Assembly: GCA_025060325.1 (NCBI GenBank)
Contig: JANXBW010000002.1
Span: forward strand, 124,001 to 188,000
Reading direction: 5' to 3'
Length of the DNA stretch: 64,000 nt
Source of the DNA: Thermoguttaceae bacterium
GTDB lineage: Bacteria; Planctomycetota; Planctomycetia; Pirellulales; Thermoguttaceae
A program made the position numbers and the translations under genes. The notes under the pieces are model-generated. The model had not been told where the DNA came from and made no database searches. It saw nothing but the letters and a program-made list of their open reading frames with translations. Below, piece after piece: positions 16,708 to 27,900 of this stretch. Positions within the stretch are counted from its first letter, which is position 1. Every line of letters starts with the position of its first letter.

Positions 16708-19700
16708 CTATCTTCCGTCACTAAACGTCGCAAATCCATAGGCACGATAAATCGCTCCAGCCCCTGCCGCCACTAATAACAGCAAGAATCCCAAGGCACT
16801 TGGGCTAAACCACAGCCACCAAACTAGCGAGGCAACCGCCAAACCAGCAAACGGAGCCCGGCGAAGAAGGCTTCCAAGCCAAGCGCGAACCCCACCGAAC
16901 ACCCCAGGCACTAGGCAGGCAATGATAGCTCCCACCGCAAGAAGCATACTGCCCAGTTGACTCGCCCAAGTGACCGGCCAGATTACGATTAGTTCCCGCC
17001 CACCGCTCGTGTCGAGCCAGCAAGTTACACTCAACCCCGGATCTGCCCGGAGAAGTGATAAGCTCTCTACGAGAAAACCAGGAGGGCTTACATCCGGCGG
17101 CTCCGGCGAGGCTCCCCATAGAACCCTTAAGTTCTCCACCTCACGAAAGACATTCGCCAGCTCGGGGTCCATGTTCCCACCGATTGCGCCGTCGCGCTGC
17201 CCCCCGGACGGAAAAACTTGTTTGGCCAATAGCCACGACTTCTCCCAAGCGTGAATCCAGGCAAGGTCACCCTCAGTAAGCGCGGGTAGTTCCCCGCTGG
17301 CCAATCGAAGCAGACCGGCAAGCGACTGAAATCGCTCAAGCGCCGCAGCCACCATCGGTTGGGCCGCTAAACTAAGGTCCGTTTGAGTAGCTGGATAAGC
17401 CGTCACAACGTCGGCTTTCCCCTCAAAAGAGACAATCCAGCAAGTCTCCCGTTGGCGGGCACCCACAATGCCGGGGATTGGTACCCGCAACCGGGGGCCC
17501 GTCCACAGGGATTCCGCGGATCCCGCCTGTCCCATCAGGAGTGCGGAAACCACTACCGGTAGTGCTGGGTGAGGTAAGATCACCCTCCAAACGCCCTTCT
17601 CGTTAGGCGGCACCACATACCCCCCCGGCAGATCCCAATCGAGGATGCGAAGCCCCGGCGGAACTTCCACTTGAAGCTGCCGATTGCCGGCCGGGTCAAT
17701 GTCCCACTGGACCAATCCCAAAAATCGTCCATCGCGGTAGAGTCTTGCATAGGCGACCGCAAGTCGGACAACCGGCTCACCCCGGACAGCTAGGACCGTA
17801 AGCCGACTCAACCTCCCGTTAACAAGGTAGCAACGATAAGCCCCTGAAGGGACCAGATCGCGGATTCCTTCCGGAAGCGACACCTCGCGGAGAACATCAG
17901 GAGGGACATCCAGGAAGGGCAAGTTCATGTTTTCGGGTACCACAAGGTATCGCTCGGTAATTTCCCCGTCCGCCAGCTCGACCGGGGGGATCCTCAGTAG
18001 CCGGTTACCCGGGACTTCTATATGACTCAGCCGGACCGTCCGCAATCCGGTAAGTGCCCTTTCGAACTCGATGCTTGCCTCTACCAGCTCGTCAGGGGGT
18101 ATAAAAACGTCCGCAGGGCGTGGCGCCTCGGTAGAGTTGCTATCCTGCCTCTTCGAACTCTGCCCTGGCCGGGTGAACCCGAGATGACCGTCGTTGCCGT
18201 TACTTCCGCCGCTCGCCTTCCGCTCCGACGGAGGAGGACCCGTGCCCGGTGCCGGGACTGACTCGGCCCGCAACTCTCCCGCAGGGTCAACCACGGCCGA
18301 GGAAATGGCCCATTTGGGAAGGCGGACCTTCAGCCGAGAAACAGCCCCACCTGTGATGTTAAGCGCCCAAATAACCTGTGTTGTCCAGCCGTCTCGAGTC
18401 CGCTGCAGCCGGGTAATTTGCTTTCCGGAAATGCTCGGGCGCTCCATTCGAATCGCACATCGAGCAGCTTCAGTTTGACCCGGTTCCAACTCGAACGCTC
18501 CGAGGAAACGCACTTCCGCCGGGATTACAAAGGGTGTTAGCGGCTGGGGCTGAACTACAGCCGCCGGTTTGATCGTTACCGACAAACTTAGCGGAGCCCA
18601 CACATCAACACGAAGAGGTTCCACTTCCTGACGTAAAGCACGGATGAGAGGGAGCGACCACCCTTCTTCCCTAGGCAGCGGACATCGGCCAGAAAGATGA
18701 ATCCGGTGGGCTGCCCCCAGGGGGGTAGGAAGGTCAACCACAAGATTGCCGTCATTATCCCGGACCCCGGAAAGGGGCTGCTTGCCCTCTTGACGTTCCA
18801 ACTCCAAACTTTCGAGAGCAAAGCGCGCGGGCAAGGCCAGCCGATGCTGAAAGACCTCCTCATTCTGGAGATCTACCTGAAGCTGGTAGTAAAGCCGAGC
18901 TGTATCCGGCTGAATAACAACCTGGAGGAATTGCTTGCCGGTCAACTTTCCAGTGGGCCGGCGAACGAGGAATCCCACATCGCGTTTAACCAGTGGAATG
19001 TTCCAAACCGCGGCTAAGTTGGGCACATTCTCCCCCCAAGCCTCCGCAAAGGCTGAAGGCGTCAACGGCTCCACCTTCGTCGCATCAAGAGGCTGAACCT
19101 GGAACGTGGACGAAGCTGGGAAACCCATCCACAAGGAGCTAACCCGAAGCTTTTTAACGCGAAAGAAATTAGGATAAAAATGGCCGACCGGTGATCCTCG
19201 GCGAACCAAGCGCATTCGTGCCGTGCCGCGGGGAGGCAATGGCTCGCCCAAGTTCCAACGATAGCCGATCGGCCCGCCAGAAGAAGTATCGGTGAGTGGT
19301 TCGATCGCCGCAGGCAGGGAGGTTGCTACCTGCCAATCACGATCTAGCTCAAACTCCACCGTTTGAGGCAATCGGCCGCCATCGGCCGCTCTCACGGCTA
19401 CCTCAGCTGTCAACGCGTCCTGATCGGCGGTCACCGCCATCAGAAGCCGAAGATCGGCGTCAACGGGTCGCTCCTCTTTGGCCGCCCAGCGCAGTTTAAG
19501 CTCATTAACTGGACCAAGAAGTGCCTCAACAGAGCCGGTTGCGGGATTCTTGACAATCGGGCCGTAACTTGTGACAACTTCCACAGAAGGAGCATCAGGG
19601 GGGCTTGTCACCTGTAACCAGCTGTTAGCTACAGGAGGAATAGGCACGGAAGCATAGGTATATTGGCCTTCACTCCAAACTTGGGGCGTTAAGATCGCCT

Positions 19701-22700
19701 CGACTTCGTTTGTGCCTAAGGCCGGCAGTTCAACCACCGGTCCCCCGCTAAGCTCACTTACGGTCATTACAGCAGGTCGCCCGTTGACGTATACGGTCGG
19801 TGGCTGAATCCCCTGCGCCGGCGGCAACCACAGGGGTAACTGGGCTGGGAGCTGAAGCACGTCTACCTGAAGGACCATACGAATCTCCGGCAAGCTCCAT
19901 GTACCACCTTCTGGCATCCGCACTAAACGCCCTCGATAGCGGGCTGCGCTGATCAGCCAGCGGTCGCTTGCCTCGGCCACCAACCGCGTGAGCTCTGTCC
20001 ACATGGGTTTTGGGACCTGGTATTTCTCGCCGGTCGGCTCGCCCTTAGCGTCCACGGGGATAAGCACACGATAGGTTGAGGCGGGGGCACCCCGCGGAGC
20101 TTCGGTCGCTTGTCCAAATCCGACCGAGCTTACTACGGCCAAGAAAGTGCAACCCGTTCCAAGCCGAAACCATCGCAAAAAGCCGTGCCCTAATGGACCT
20201 CGCCTTCTTACGCTTGTCTTCTCCGAACGTCCTGGCTCAGGCGGGAGCATTCCACTGAGTGCGGTTTCACGTCTAGCTTCCTCTCCGCGGGAATCGGACA
20301 CCATGTCCATCCAAAGATTCGGCGAACTTAGGGCAGTGCCTGCGGGAGGTGAGGAGGGAACGCGAGCCGGTGCCGAAGGGACATCATCCACAGATTGCCC
20401 TTCTTTAGAGATTTGGCCCACCCGGCATACGCCGGTATCTTCCAGGTATATGGCCTCTGCCGGCGGAGTCGACAATGCCTCGGTCTTCCCCTCGCTGAAG
20501 TCACGCGCATCCGCCGAGATTTGTCCACAGGTTTCTCCTTGAGGAGGTCCTCCCAGCGTTTTCGGGCCCCCACTGCCCGCAGCAGCGCTTGCATATTCTG
20601 CAGCCGGCGGCTTTCGCCACACGGCCACAATGAAAAGTCCTAGAAGCTGCCCGATCAGCCAACCTCCAGCCCCCGCCGCCCACGGACCGGCAGTCACACA
20701 TGCCACTAGCAAACAAACGGAGGCAGCCAACCAATAAAAACCCGTCCACACACCATGCAGGCCCAGGCTTACCACCAGAGCCATCGCTACAAAAGCTACT
20801 GTCACCCTAATGGCGTCATGCACGGCGGTACGAAAAACAAACAGACTACTCCGCGAAATTTCGTCAGCGCTGACGCTATCCGGTGACCACCCCAAAATCG
20901 GCACCTGAACGGCCAGAGACCCCGCTAGCTTAAGCTTTTTCCAAAACCCGGCAAACGGGCTGACAATCCACTGTTCCACCGGGAGAAATCGCATACCCCC
21001 GCTCGCCCGACCGGCCAGGAGATCGTCTACAAGCCGGTCAAATCGTTCGTCGGCCATCTGCAGAATGAGGAGCGAACTAGGTGTTGGAAACAAAGAGGCC
21101 GGCTCCGCCGCTTTGACGAACTCGGCCGCCCCACCGGTTGGTTTACCGGATGAAGCGTCGACGGGATTACCCTTTCCCCGATCTTTCTGAGCACCGCTCA
21201 CCGCCCCGGACATCGCGAAAATCCCTGCAGCGCCTCTACTGAAACCTGGCACGAGCTGGGGGCGTCGACTCAGTCCGGGAGGCTTAGGTCCTGTGTGTGC
21301 AAATTGGCTAGCCAAGATGGCTGCCTCGCCGCCTGTTGTTAAAAGAAGGGCCCGGCGATGCACGATGAGCGATAAGCCATGCTGCTGAAGAAGATCGAGG
21401 AATCCCTCAAGCCCGCCAACTGGCGGAACGGCGACCGAGGTCTCCGGAGTGATCCCAGCCGCGGCCAACGCAACAGCATCCACGAAAACCGGCCAAATAT
21501 TGGCCTTTGCCTCGGCTTGATCATCCACAAAAGCAAAAGGACTGGGAGAGGTTTGCCGCCTTTCCCCAGCCCCTTCGGTACGGACCCTGCCCTCAACGAA
21601 CCTTGCCAAAAGTTGCCCCCAAGTGCTGGCCGGCCGGCTAGAAGAAACCTGCGAAGATTCACTCCCGGAGCCTGGCGGCCCCGCAGTGCCGCCGGATCCC
21701 ATGAGTAGCTCCGCAAACTGCCCCAATTTGGTCAACGCCTCTGAATAATCCTGAACCGGCCAACCGCCAAGTCCCCTGGCGACAAAACTCACTGGATTAA
21801 AAACCGGTGTTTCCTTGTCCCGGGCAAGCCTTCCGAAAAGCCGGTGCAAAAGCGTCTCTACACGGATGGCAGGAAAGGAGCCTGCTCTCTCCACTTCCCA
21901 TCCGGGGGGAAGCCAAATCGTCCACGAGCTAGCAAGGACCGGCAAATTGTAAACAATTCGCGGGGGCTTAAGATGCATTCCCCAACCGGAGACACATTCG
22001 CGGTCTTCCCACAGTATCTCCATGATAATCGGAGTGTCGCGAGCATCTAGCGGGACGACTAGCTCAGACAAACCCACCCCTGCCGAAAGCGCGTTAACGT
22101 CCGAAGAATTTATTTCGCCACCCCCCGAACCGGCCGGCCCCACGATTGCCGACTCTCGCCGAGTTACACTGGAGCTCTCAGCTACCGATATCTGGGCTAA
22201 ATCCTCCGGGCTTTCGCCGCGTCCTTTGAAGCGCCGCGGCTTTCCATCGACGATCAATGCAACTAACCGGATTGGGGTCTCCCAGCGACATGTCAACTGC
22301 CCTGCCGTTGGTGCCTCAACGGCGAGCACTGACCGGTGACGAACAGGTTTGTCCGGTTGAATGATCGTTTGATAGGCGGCCGACCAGATCCAAGGCGTTC
22401 GCTGCGGCGGGGAGATCTTCCGGACTTGCAACAAAGAGGTGTGTCGACTACCGCTTGAGCCCTCACTCCCCGGCGGCCAATAGCGGAACCAATATGCCCT
22501 CTTGTCACTATCTCCGTCAGCAATCTTGGACCCAGTCTTGACCACCCGTAGGAGCGGTCGCCATGCGGGGCGAATATTTTCTCCGGCAAACTCAAGTAAA
22601 AGCTCGTGCTCGGTGGCATAAGCAACCAGCGCCAAATGCTGCTCGACTCCCTCCGGCAACCACGGAAGCGGAAGCGACAGCCCCTCTTCCCACGGAAGTT

Positions 22701-24870
22701 CAGCTTCATGTTCCAGAAGGACCGGCTCGCGGATGGGTATACCGAAGGTGATGACCCAGGTGTCCCTCCCCGACGAGGTTTCACGATCGACACGCACCGG
22801 AAGAATTTCCCCCGGCACTACTTCCACCGGCTCAGCGTCCTGGGCTTTTCGCACCTCGCACCGTCGGGCAACCCATCGCCGGTCTTGGCCCCCCTGGCCA
22901 ACCAGGACAACTCTCACCTGATCAACAATCCCCCCTGGCTCTGGCATGCACAGAATACTGCCGGCTGTTTGTACATGATCGCCAATGAATCGAACCTCTG
23001 TCTGAGCCAATCCCGAGTAGCCAACACTTACTCCCATTTGTATCTCAGCGGCCGGAACCGACTTGATCTCCCAAATCGGCAGGTCCGGGGGAACTTGAAT
23101 GGCACCGGCCAATTTACGGAGAGTATCGTCAGGTTGCGTCAGAAGCTCCGCCACGCCCGGAGGATTCCATTGCCAGGGCCGTTCCATCCGAATGGCCATC
23201 CGATTTTCCGTCGTAAGCGCATCCTCCCAGTGCAAAGGCAAGAGTTGACCGGCTGCAAGCCGCAAGGAAGATGCCTCCAGCTGCCGCCGGCAAGCCACAA
23301 CAACAACCAAAGGCTCACTAAGAGAAAGCGGGCGGGCGAAGTCGATCCGAAGGACCCTACCGCCTGCCGATTGCTTAGCGTCGCTTCCCTCTATCTCCCA
23401 CGCACGGATAGCGCCCTCAGGAGATTCCACCGAGTCCACGGACCAACCTGCCGGAAGTTGTGTACGCACGTGCCATGTCTCGCCTTGGATCCCCTTGAGT
23501 GCTACCGCCGATTGCGCTAAGATTTCCGAACCTAGCAACCGGAGAAACGTTAACCCCTGAACTGAGTAAAGCGATGGTGGCAAAAAAAGCTGGACGACAA
23601 GTTGGCCATCGGGACGCTCGTAAACAGCCCGAATAAGCTCGCCGGCTTGTTCCGCGGATTGCCCCGAAGCAATTCTGTAACCCCCTTGCACAGTGCAGGA
23701 TCCGAGTCGAAGAGGCGATTTAACCACCACTTCCATCGTGGTCTGCCGCCAGATTCCGCTCTCACATTGCCAGGGGAGGATAACCCACTCACCTTGCTGG
23801 GGAAGTGGTGCTAGCGCACGAATGACCACTTCTGCTCCGGCATCACTTAGCGGCGGAGAGAAGGTCAGCTCCAGTCGGCCAACGCTCCCCTGCTTGTCGC
23901 TTGGATAAAATTCCCACTGGAGTTTTTCTGGCCGATCGCACGTCACGTCAAACACCACAAATTCCGGAGGGACGGCCACCGAGAGGGTCCTCAGCTCTCC
24001 CTCCGGCTTACCCACCTCAAGCCGGCTGGTTGCGTCAACGCCCGTCGCGGTGACTAGATAGTTATGCCACCACCTGACGAAAGGTTTTTGCCCCGTTGAC
24101 GGTTCTGGGACAAAAGTGAGCTGGCAATCGGTGCGGCCTCCAAGCACCACCACCCATCGGCGAACGGGACGATCGCCAACATTCTCCGCCCATGACAAGG
24201 CGTTCGTCATCAACACGTACTGGGCTGGGGCGTCGATGATCAATCGTGTTTCCTGAGCTGCAGGCAAGCGAAGCGAAAAAACCACGCTGCCATCTTCTCG
24301 TCGAATTCCTCCTGCAGCCCACGGAAACATAATCGTCCCGGAACCATCGACCACTAGTTTATGCTTGCCGCTACCGGAAATGCCCCACCGCGCCGGCTGT
24401 CCGTCGCGCTCCACCCAGGACAAGGAACCAACCGGTAGCGACAAAGGTTCAAAGACCCGGGCCAAAAGCTCTTGCGAGCTCCCTCGGCCCGCGCGGACAT
24501 CAAGGAGCGCCTGGCCATCGACTAAACTTGCGTCCACAAGACGGGCGTAATACCGAGCAGACACGATAAACGAGCTTGAGGTAGCGCGATCCGGACTGGC
24601 TTGCTCGTTGATAATGGATAGGACCTTTTCGAACTCCGCTGGCTCAACCGGCACGTAAGGTACATTCTCACTGGGCCACTCGCGAAGTCGATCCGCCAGA
24701 ACATACACTCGGCGGAATCGTAGGCCGACTTCGTTCGCGCCCGTCTTTGCCGGCTGAGCTCCCTGCCCCCAGGCGCACCGAGTCAGCGGGTAAACGTAAA
24801 CAAAGAAAGTCCAGGCAAATAAAAGGAGTAAAAGGGGTTTTCTCAGAGACACTGGCTTTTTACCTGCCAT
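16708..24870 (-). CDS. Giant envelope protein, two joined modules (about 2,720 aa)
   Basis: One uninterrupted frame. From the ATG at 24870 a signal/anchor follows ('KPLLLLLFAWTFFVYVYPL'); the frame runs to a TTG at 24930 without better signals. Residues about 40-1340 are beta-rich and extracytoplasmic by inference. Several membrane segments lie at about 1345-1420, then a low-complexity acidic/Pro linker. A second signal-like helix follows at about 1573-1592 ('TGCTFLAVVSSVGFGQATEA'), then a second beta-rich part, and C-terminal membrane segments at about 2635-2660 and 2674-2711. Both halves begin alike: a short strand region, a Pro-Val/Val-Pro turn, a helix, then 'SARYYARLV' or 'SAARYRGRLV'. 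I infer fusion or duplication of two paralogous modules. I recognise no enzymatic motif. It lies 80 bases downstream of a related gene, probably in one operon. Confidence 0.85.
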   Translation of the reverse strand: MAGKKPVSLRKPLLLLLFAWTFFVYVYPLTRCAWGQGAQPAKTGANEVGLRFRRVYVLADRLREWPSENVPYVPVEPAEFEKVLSIINEQASPDRATSSSFIVSARYYARLVDASLVDGQALLDVRAGRGSSQELLARVFEPLSLPVGSLSWVERDGQPARWGISGSGKHKLVVDGSGTIMFPWAAGGIRREDGSVVFSLRLPAAQETRLIIDAPAQYVLMTNALSWAENVGDRPVRRWVVVLGGRTDCQLTFVPEPSTGQKPFVRWWHNYLVTATGVDATSRLEVGKPEGELRTLSVAVPPEFVVFDVTCDRPEKLQWEFYPSDKQGSVGRLELTFSPPLSDAGAEVVIRALAPLPQQGEWVILPWQCESGIWRQTTMEVVVKSPLRLGSCTVQGGYRIASGQSAEQAGELIRAVYERPDGQLVVQLFLPPSLYSVQGLTFLRLLGSEILAQSAVALKGIQGETWHVRTQLPAGWSVDSVESPEGAIRAWEIEGSDAKQSAGGRVLRIDFARPLSLSEPLVVVVACRRQLEASSLRLAAGQLLPLHWEDALTTENRMAIRMERPWQWNPPGVAELLTQPDDTLRKLAGAIQVPPDLPIWEIKSVPAAEIQMGVSVGYSGLAQTEVRFIGDHVQTAGSILCMPEPGGIVDQVRVVLVGQGGQDRRWVARRCEVRKAQDAEPVEVVPGEILPVRVDRETSSGRDTWVITFGIPIREPVLLEHEAELPWEEGLSLPLPWLPEGVEQHLALVAYATEHELLLEFAGENIRPAWRPLLRVVKTGSKIADGDSDKRAYWFRYWPPGSEGSSGSRHTSLLQVRKISPPQRTPWIWSAAYQTIIQPDKPVRHRSVLAVEAPTAGQLTCRWETPIRLVALIVDGKPRRFKGRGESPEDLAQISVAESSSVTRRESAIVGPAGSGGGEINSSDVNALSAGVGLSELVVPLDARDTPIIMEILWEDRECVSGWGMHLKPPRIVYNLPVLASSWTIWLPPGWEVERAGSFPAIRVETLLHRLFGRLARDKETPVFNPVSFVARGLGGWPVQDYSEALTKLGQFAELLMGSGGTAGPPGSGSESSQVSSSRPASTWGQLLARFVEGRVRTEGAGERRQTSPSPFAFVDDQAEAKANIWPVFVDAVALAAAGITPETSVAVPPVGGLEGFLDLLQQHGLSLIVHRRALLLTTGGEAAILASQFAHTGPKPPGLSRRPQLVPGFSRGAAGIFAMSGAVSGAQKDRGKGNPVDASSGKPTGGAAEFVKAAEPASLFPTPSSLLILQMADERFDRLVDDLLAGRASGGMRFLPVEQWIVSPFAGFWKKLKLAGSLAVQVPILGWSPDSVSADEISRSSLFVFRTAVHDAIRVTVAFVAMALVVSLGLHGVWTGFYWLAASVCLLVACVTAGPWAAGAGGWLIGQLLGLFIVAVWRKPPAAEYASAAAGSGGPKTLGGPPQGETCGQISADARDFSEGKTEALSTPPAEAIYLEDTGVCRVGQISKEGQSVDDVPSAPARVPSSPPAGTALSSPNLWMDMVSDSRGEEARRETALSGMLPPEPGRSEKTSVRRRGPLGHGFLRWFRLGTGCTFLAVVSSVGFGQATEAPRGAPASTYRVLIPVDAKGEPTGEKYQVPKPMWTELTRLVAEASDRWLISAARYRGRLVRMPEGGTWSLPEIRMVLQVDVLQLPAQLPLWLPPAQGIQPPTVYVNGRPAVMTVSELSGGPVVELPALGTNEVEAILTPQVWSEGQYTYASVPIPPVANSWLQVTSPPDAPSVEVVTSYGPIVKNPATGSVEALLGPVNELKLRWAAKEERPVDADLRLLMAVTADQDALTAEVAVRAADGGRLPQTVEFELDRDWQVATSLPAAIEPLTDTSSGGPIGYRWNLGEPLPPRGTARMRLVRRGSPVGHFYPNFFRVKKLRVSSLWMGFPASSTFQVQPLDATKVEPLTPSAFAEAWGENVPNLAAVWNIPLVKRDVGFLVRRPTGKLTGKQFLQVVIQPDTARLYYQLQVDLQNEEVFQHRLALPARFALESLELERQEGKQPLSGVRDNDGNLVVDLPTPLGAAHRIHLSGRCPLPREEGWSLPLIRALRQEVEPLRVDVWAPLSLSVTIKPAAVVQPQPLTPFVIPAEVRFLGAFELEPGQTEAARCAIRMERPSISGKQITRLQRTRDGWTTQVIWALNITGGAVSRLKVRLPKWAISSAVVDPAGELRAESVPAPGTGPPPSERKASGGSNGNDGHLGFTRPGQSSKRQDSNSTEAPRPADVFIPPDELVEASIEFERALTGLRTVRLSHIEVPGNRLLRIPPVELADGEITERYLVVPENMNLPFLDVPPDVLREVSLPEGIRDLVPSGAYRCYLVNGRLSRLTVLAVRGEPVVRLAVAYARLYRDGRFLGLVQWDIDPAGNRQLQVEVPPGLRILDWDLPGGYVVPPNEKGVWRVILPHPALPVVVSALLMGQAGSAESLWTGPRLRVPIPGIVGARQRETCWIVSFEGKADVVTAYPATQTDLSLAAQPMVAAALERFQSLAGLLRLASGELPALTEGDLAWIHAWEKSWLLAKQVFPSGGQRDGAIGGNMDPELANVFREVENLRVLWGASPEPPDVSPPGFLVESLSLLRADPGLSVTCWLDTSGGRELIVIWPVTWASQLGSMLLAVGAIIACLVPGVFGGVRAWLGSLLRRAPFAGLAVASLVWWLWFSPSALGFLLLLVAAGAGAIYRAYGFATFSDGR

Positions 24871-24950
24871 GGCGGATGGACCCGCAGTGGACCACGGGAC
24901 GCAAATAACCTCAGATGGAGATCTCTTCAATCATTCCGAGTGCGGTGTGG

Positions 24951-27900
24951 TTAAGGAAGCACAGACGAAGTTGGTGCCGAAATCTTTGACCGGCCAGTCA
25001 AACCTCCGCCCGCGGCAAGTGGCGCACTTTCCGCTTCCTCTAAGGTCATCGCGGAGCCCGGAACATCTCCTGTCTCCCGCCCCTCCCCAAGGGCAGTCAC
25101 TATCCGCTGAAGAAAAGCAGCCAAACCCACCAGCACCACACCCAAAAGACCTGCCTGGCCGGCTAGTACCGCGTAATCGGGTTGAACTATCGTCCCAGCT
25201 GCGATTACAGCCCCAAGCGATAGTAGTATCCACGGTCGTCGCAACCCGGGCCGATATACGAGCGCAAGCCCCAACAAGAGTACACATCCCGAAGCGGCGG
25301 TAACAATTATCGGGCGACGCGCAAACACTACCTTTGCTGAACCAATGCCATCCTGCCTACTAAACAAATAAATTTCCGCCGTATCCGGAATTTTTTGCGA
25401 TCGAATAGCACCGGCCCAAGTAGCCAACTCTCCTTCATCTACGGCAGGGTCTCTGCGCAAGAACCCGCCCCGGAATGCCAAACGATACTCCCCGAACCAG
25501 CCCGCCGGTTCGGCGACAATATGCCATTGCGGAGGCAAAACCAGTTGCCAGTAAACTTGCTGAACCCAAGCCTCACCCCGAATCTGAGGGAGGCTAATCT
25601 CAACAGGTTGAAACTGCCTCAGCTGGCCCGGCAGGCGATACACAATTTCCAGGAATAATCGCTGCCCGGGCTGATGTTCCGGAAGAAAAACTTGAAGCGA
25701 CCCGGCGGGGGTGACTTCAGTTCGAATTTTCTGGACATTCTCGGGGGAATTCACCGCAACGGCCGCCCATGTCTCCTCCGGATCGGCCCCCGGGGGAAGG
25801 TCGATCTCAATGTCCGGCTCGGCAGTGACCAGGCGGAAGACAGCTCGATCTTGCCGGCTGCGGGTCCCCACGAAACTTTGGATCCACGCTCGCTCGACGA
25901 TTATTCCTCGTCCACCTGGTCTATGAAGAGCGACCGGCAACTCGGCCACGCCCTCGTCGGCCAGAAGAACAACCTCTGGCCCATCAATCCAGCCGAAGCT
26001 GTCCATTGCCCCTTTCCACACTCCTGCCCGCGGCTGAACACGAATTCCCTCCTCCACCAAAAGCCGCACACGGTTTTGCCGCCAAGCGCCTTCCCTGGGC
26101 ACAATGAGCGGAACGGTCAGTCGGGCACTTGCCCGCGGAGGAAGATAAGGAACCGCCAATCGGGCACGAAAGACTAACTCTACCCGCCCCAAACGTGGCT
26201 CCGGTAACAATACGCGGCGCCACGCCAACTCCCCCTCGTCGCCGTTTCCAAAAGCTTCGCTCGGCAGACTAAGCGGGATGACTCGTTGTCCGTCGAGGAG
26301 AAACTCTATCCCATTGCTCCGCGCTAACGAGGCCGGAAGCGCAAAAGTCAAATGTTGCAAAGGCTGATAAGCTATCTCGTACTCCAACCGTTGCTCTACG
26401 CTGCCCATTCCCGGCCGCAGGGTCACAGTAGCCTCGCTACTGACTGTCACTTCCTGCCGATAAACCCAGCGGTCCAGCACTACCACGGGGCGCTCGGCGC
26501 TTGCGGGTTCCCAGCGGAAGTATCCGCGGGCAGGTGGCCCTGACAATTCCGGCCCGGGTAAAGCGACCTGCCGGGCAAACCCCTTGCTTTCGGTCAAATC
26601 CACAAGCACCTCTACATTTTCATCGCAGCGAACAATCACCATCCCTGTGGTGATGACATCAGCGCGCGGGAGAAGTAACGGCAATCGAATTCGTCCACTA
26701 GAGGCATCAAGCTTCCGCCTGGCCGTCAGCCGAACATCGCACGAACCGACTAGCGGTTGGGAAAGATGCAATACTTCCGTCTCGGCAAGCTCGGAGAGCA
26801 CTACCTCCGGTGCCAGGAGTGCTTCAGGCTCGAATTGTTCTATCTGCCAACCATTGGCTGCGACTTCCAATTCGGTCGCCGGCACCCCCCGAACGAAAAG
26901 TCGCCACTTGGCTGTCAACCGGGCATAATCTGCACCGACAACAAGCTCATATTCCGGCGAAACAACAATTTGCGTCTTCTCCGGGCCACATTTCATCCGG
27001 AGCTCATGCCGCTCCGAGTAATACTCAAAGGCGGCCAAAACCTCCTCGCCCTTTCGCCAAAAGTCCGGAAGCACCTGGGCCTCTATCCGGCGAATATCGC
27101 CTGAAAGCTCCCACTGACAACTCCGCCAGGCGCTCCCAGAGACAACAACAACGCCAAAATGACGAACCGCCTGTTTCACGCCCCGAATGCCGAGTGAGAC
27201 TGGTTCCCCTGGCCTGCCGAACATCTGCCGCCATGTGAGGGACACTAGGGTGGGCCCAGTTATTGGCTCAGTAAACACAAGCCGATGTGCGCCCCGGTCA
27301 GACGACGATTCCCCCTCCTGGACGGGAACCACTTGATATGGGAGCGCTGATTCTCCGGGCAGAAGTTCCGCACCAGCCGGCAAGAGGATGTCGACCTGAG
27401 AGACTGGCCCCCCGAGCGGGCGGAGTTGAAGCTCCGCCGTTGTAAGCGCATGTTCCGTCAACAGTTGCACCAGCTGCTTCGCGGAAACCTCCAACCGCCC
27501 CAATCCCGCCGGACTGGGTTTACCAGCAGCACTTCGCCACTTGATACTCAGTTGCCCTCCCCGGCCCAAGGATCCGCCAACACCCATTAGCTCCACACGC
27601 GTCGCGCCCGAGACGCTCTCCAGTGCACGAAGCTGGACCCCCTCGCCCACCTCTACCGAGGCTTCGGCCTCCGGCAGCTCCAAGCTGGCTTCCGTTGACA
27701 CCGCCTGCGGTGTCAGCAGGCGGAGTTCCGACACCTCCTTGGCCCGCTGAATGGGCACCGCAATTCGAAATGACAACTTTTGGACTTCGTCCTTCTCCGA
27801 TAGGACCCACCATACGTAGCCTTTTTTGTCGTCAAAACTCAAGAAAAACCGACCGGTGCCACCGAAGACAACCGAGTCCGACAGAATCGCAGCCTCATCT

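Noticed and set aside
22606-23520. Plus-strand 304-codon open frame
   Set aside because: Lies wholly antisense to the giant envelope gene and has no recognisable domain or signals.
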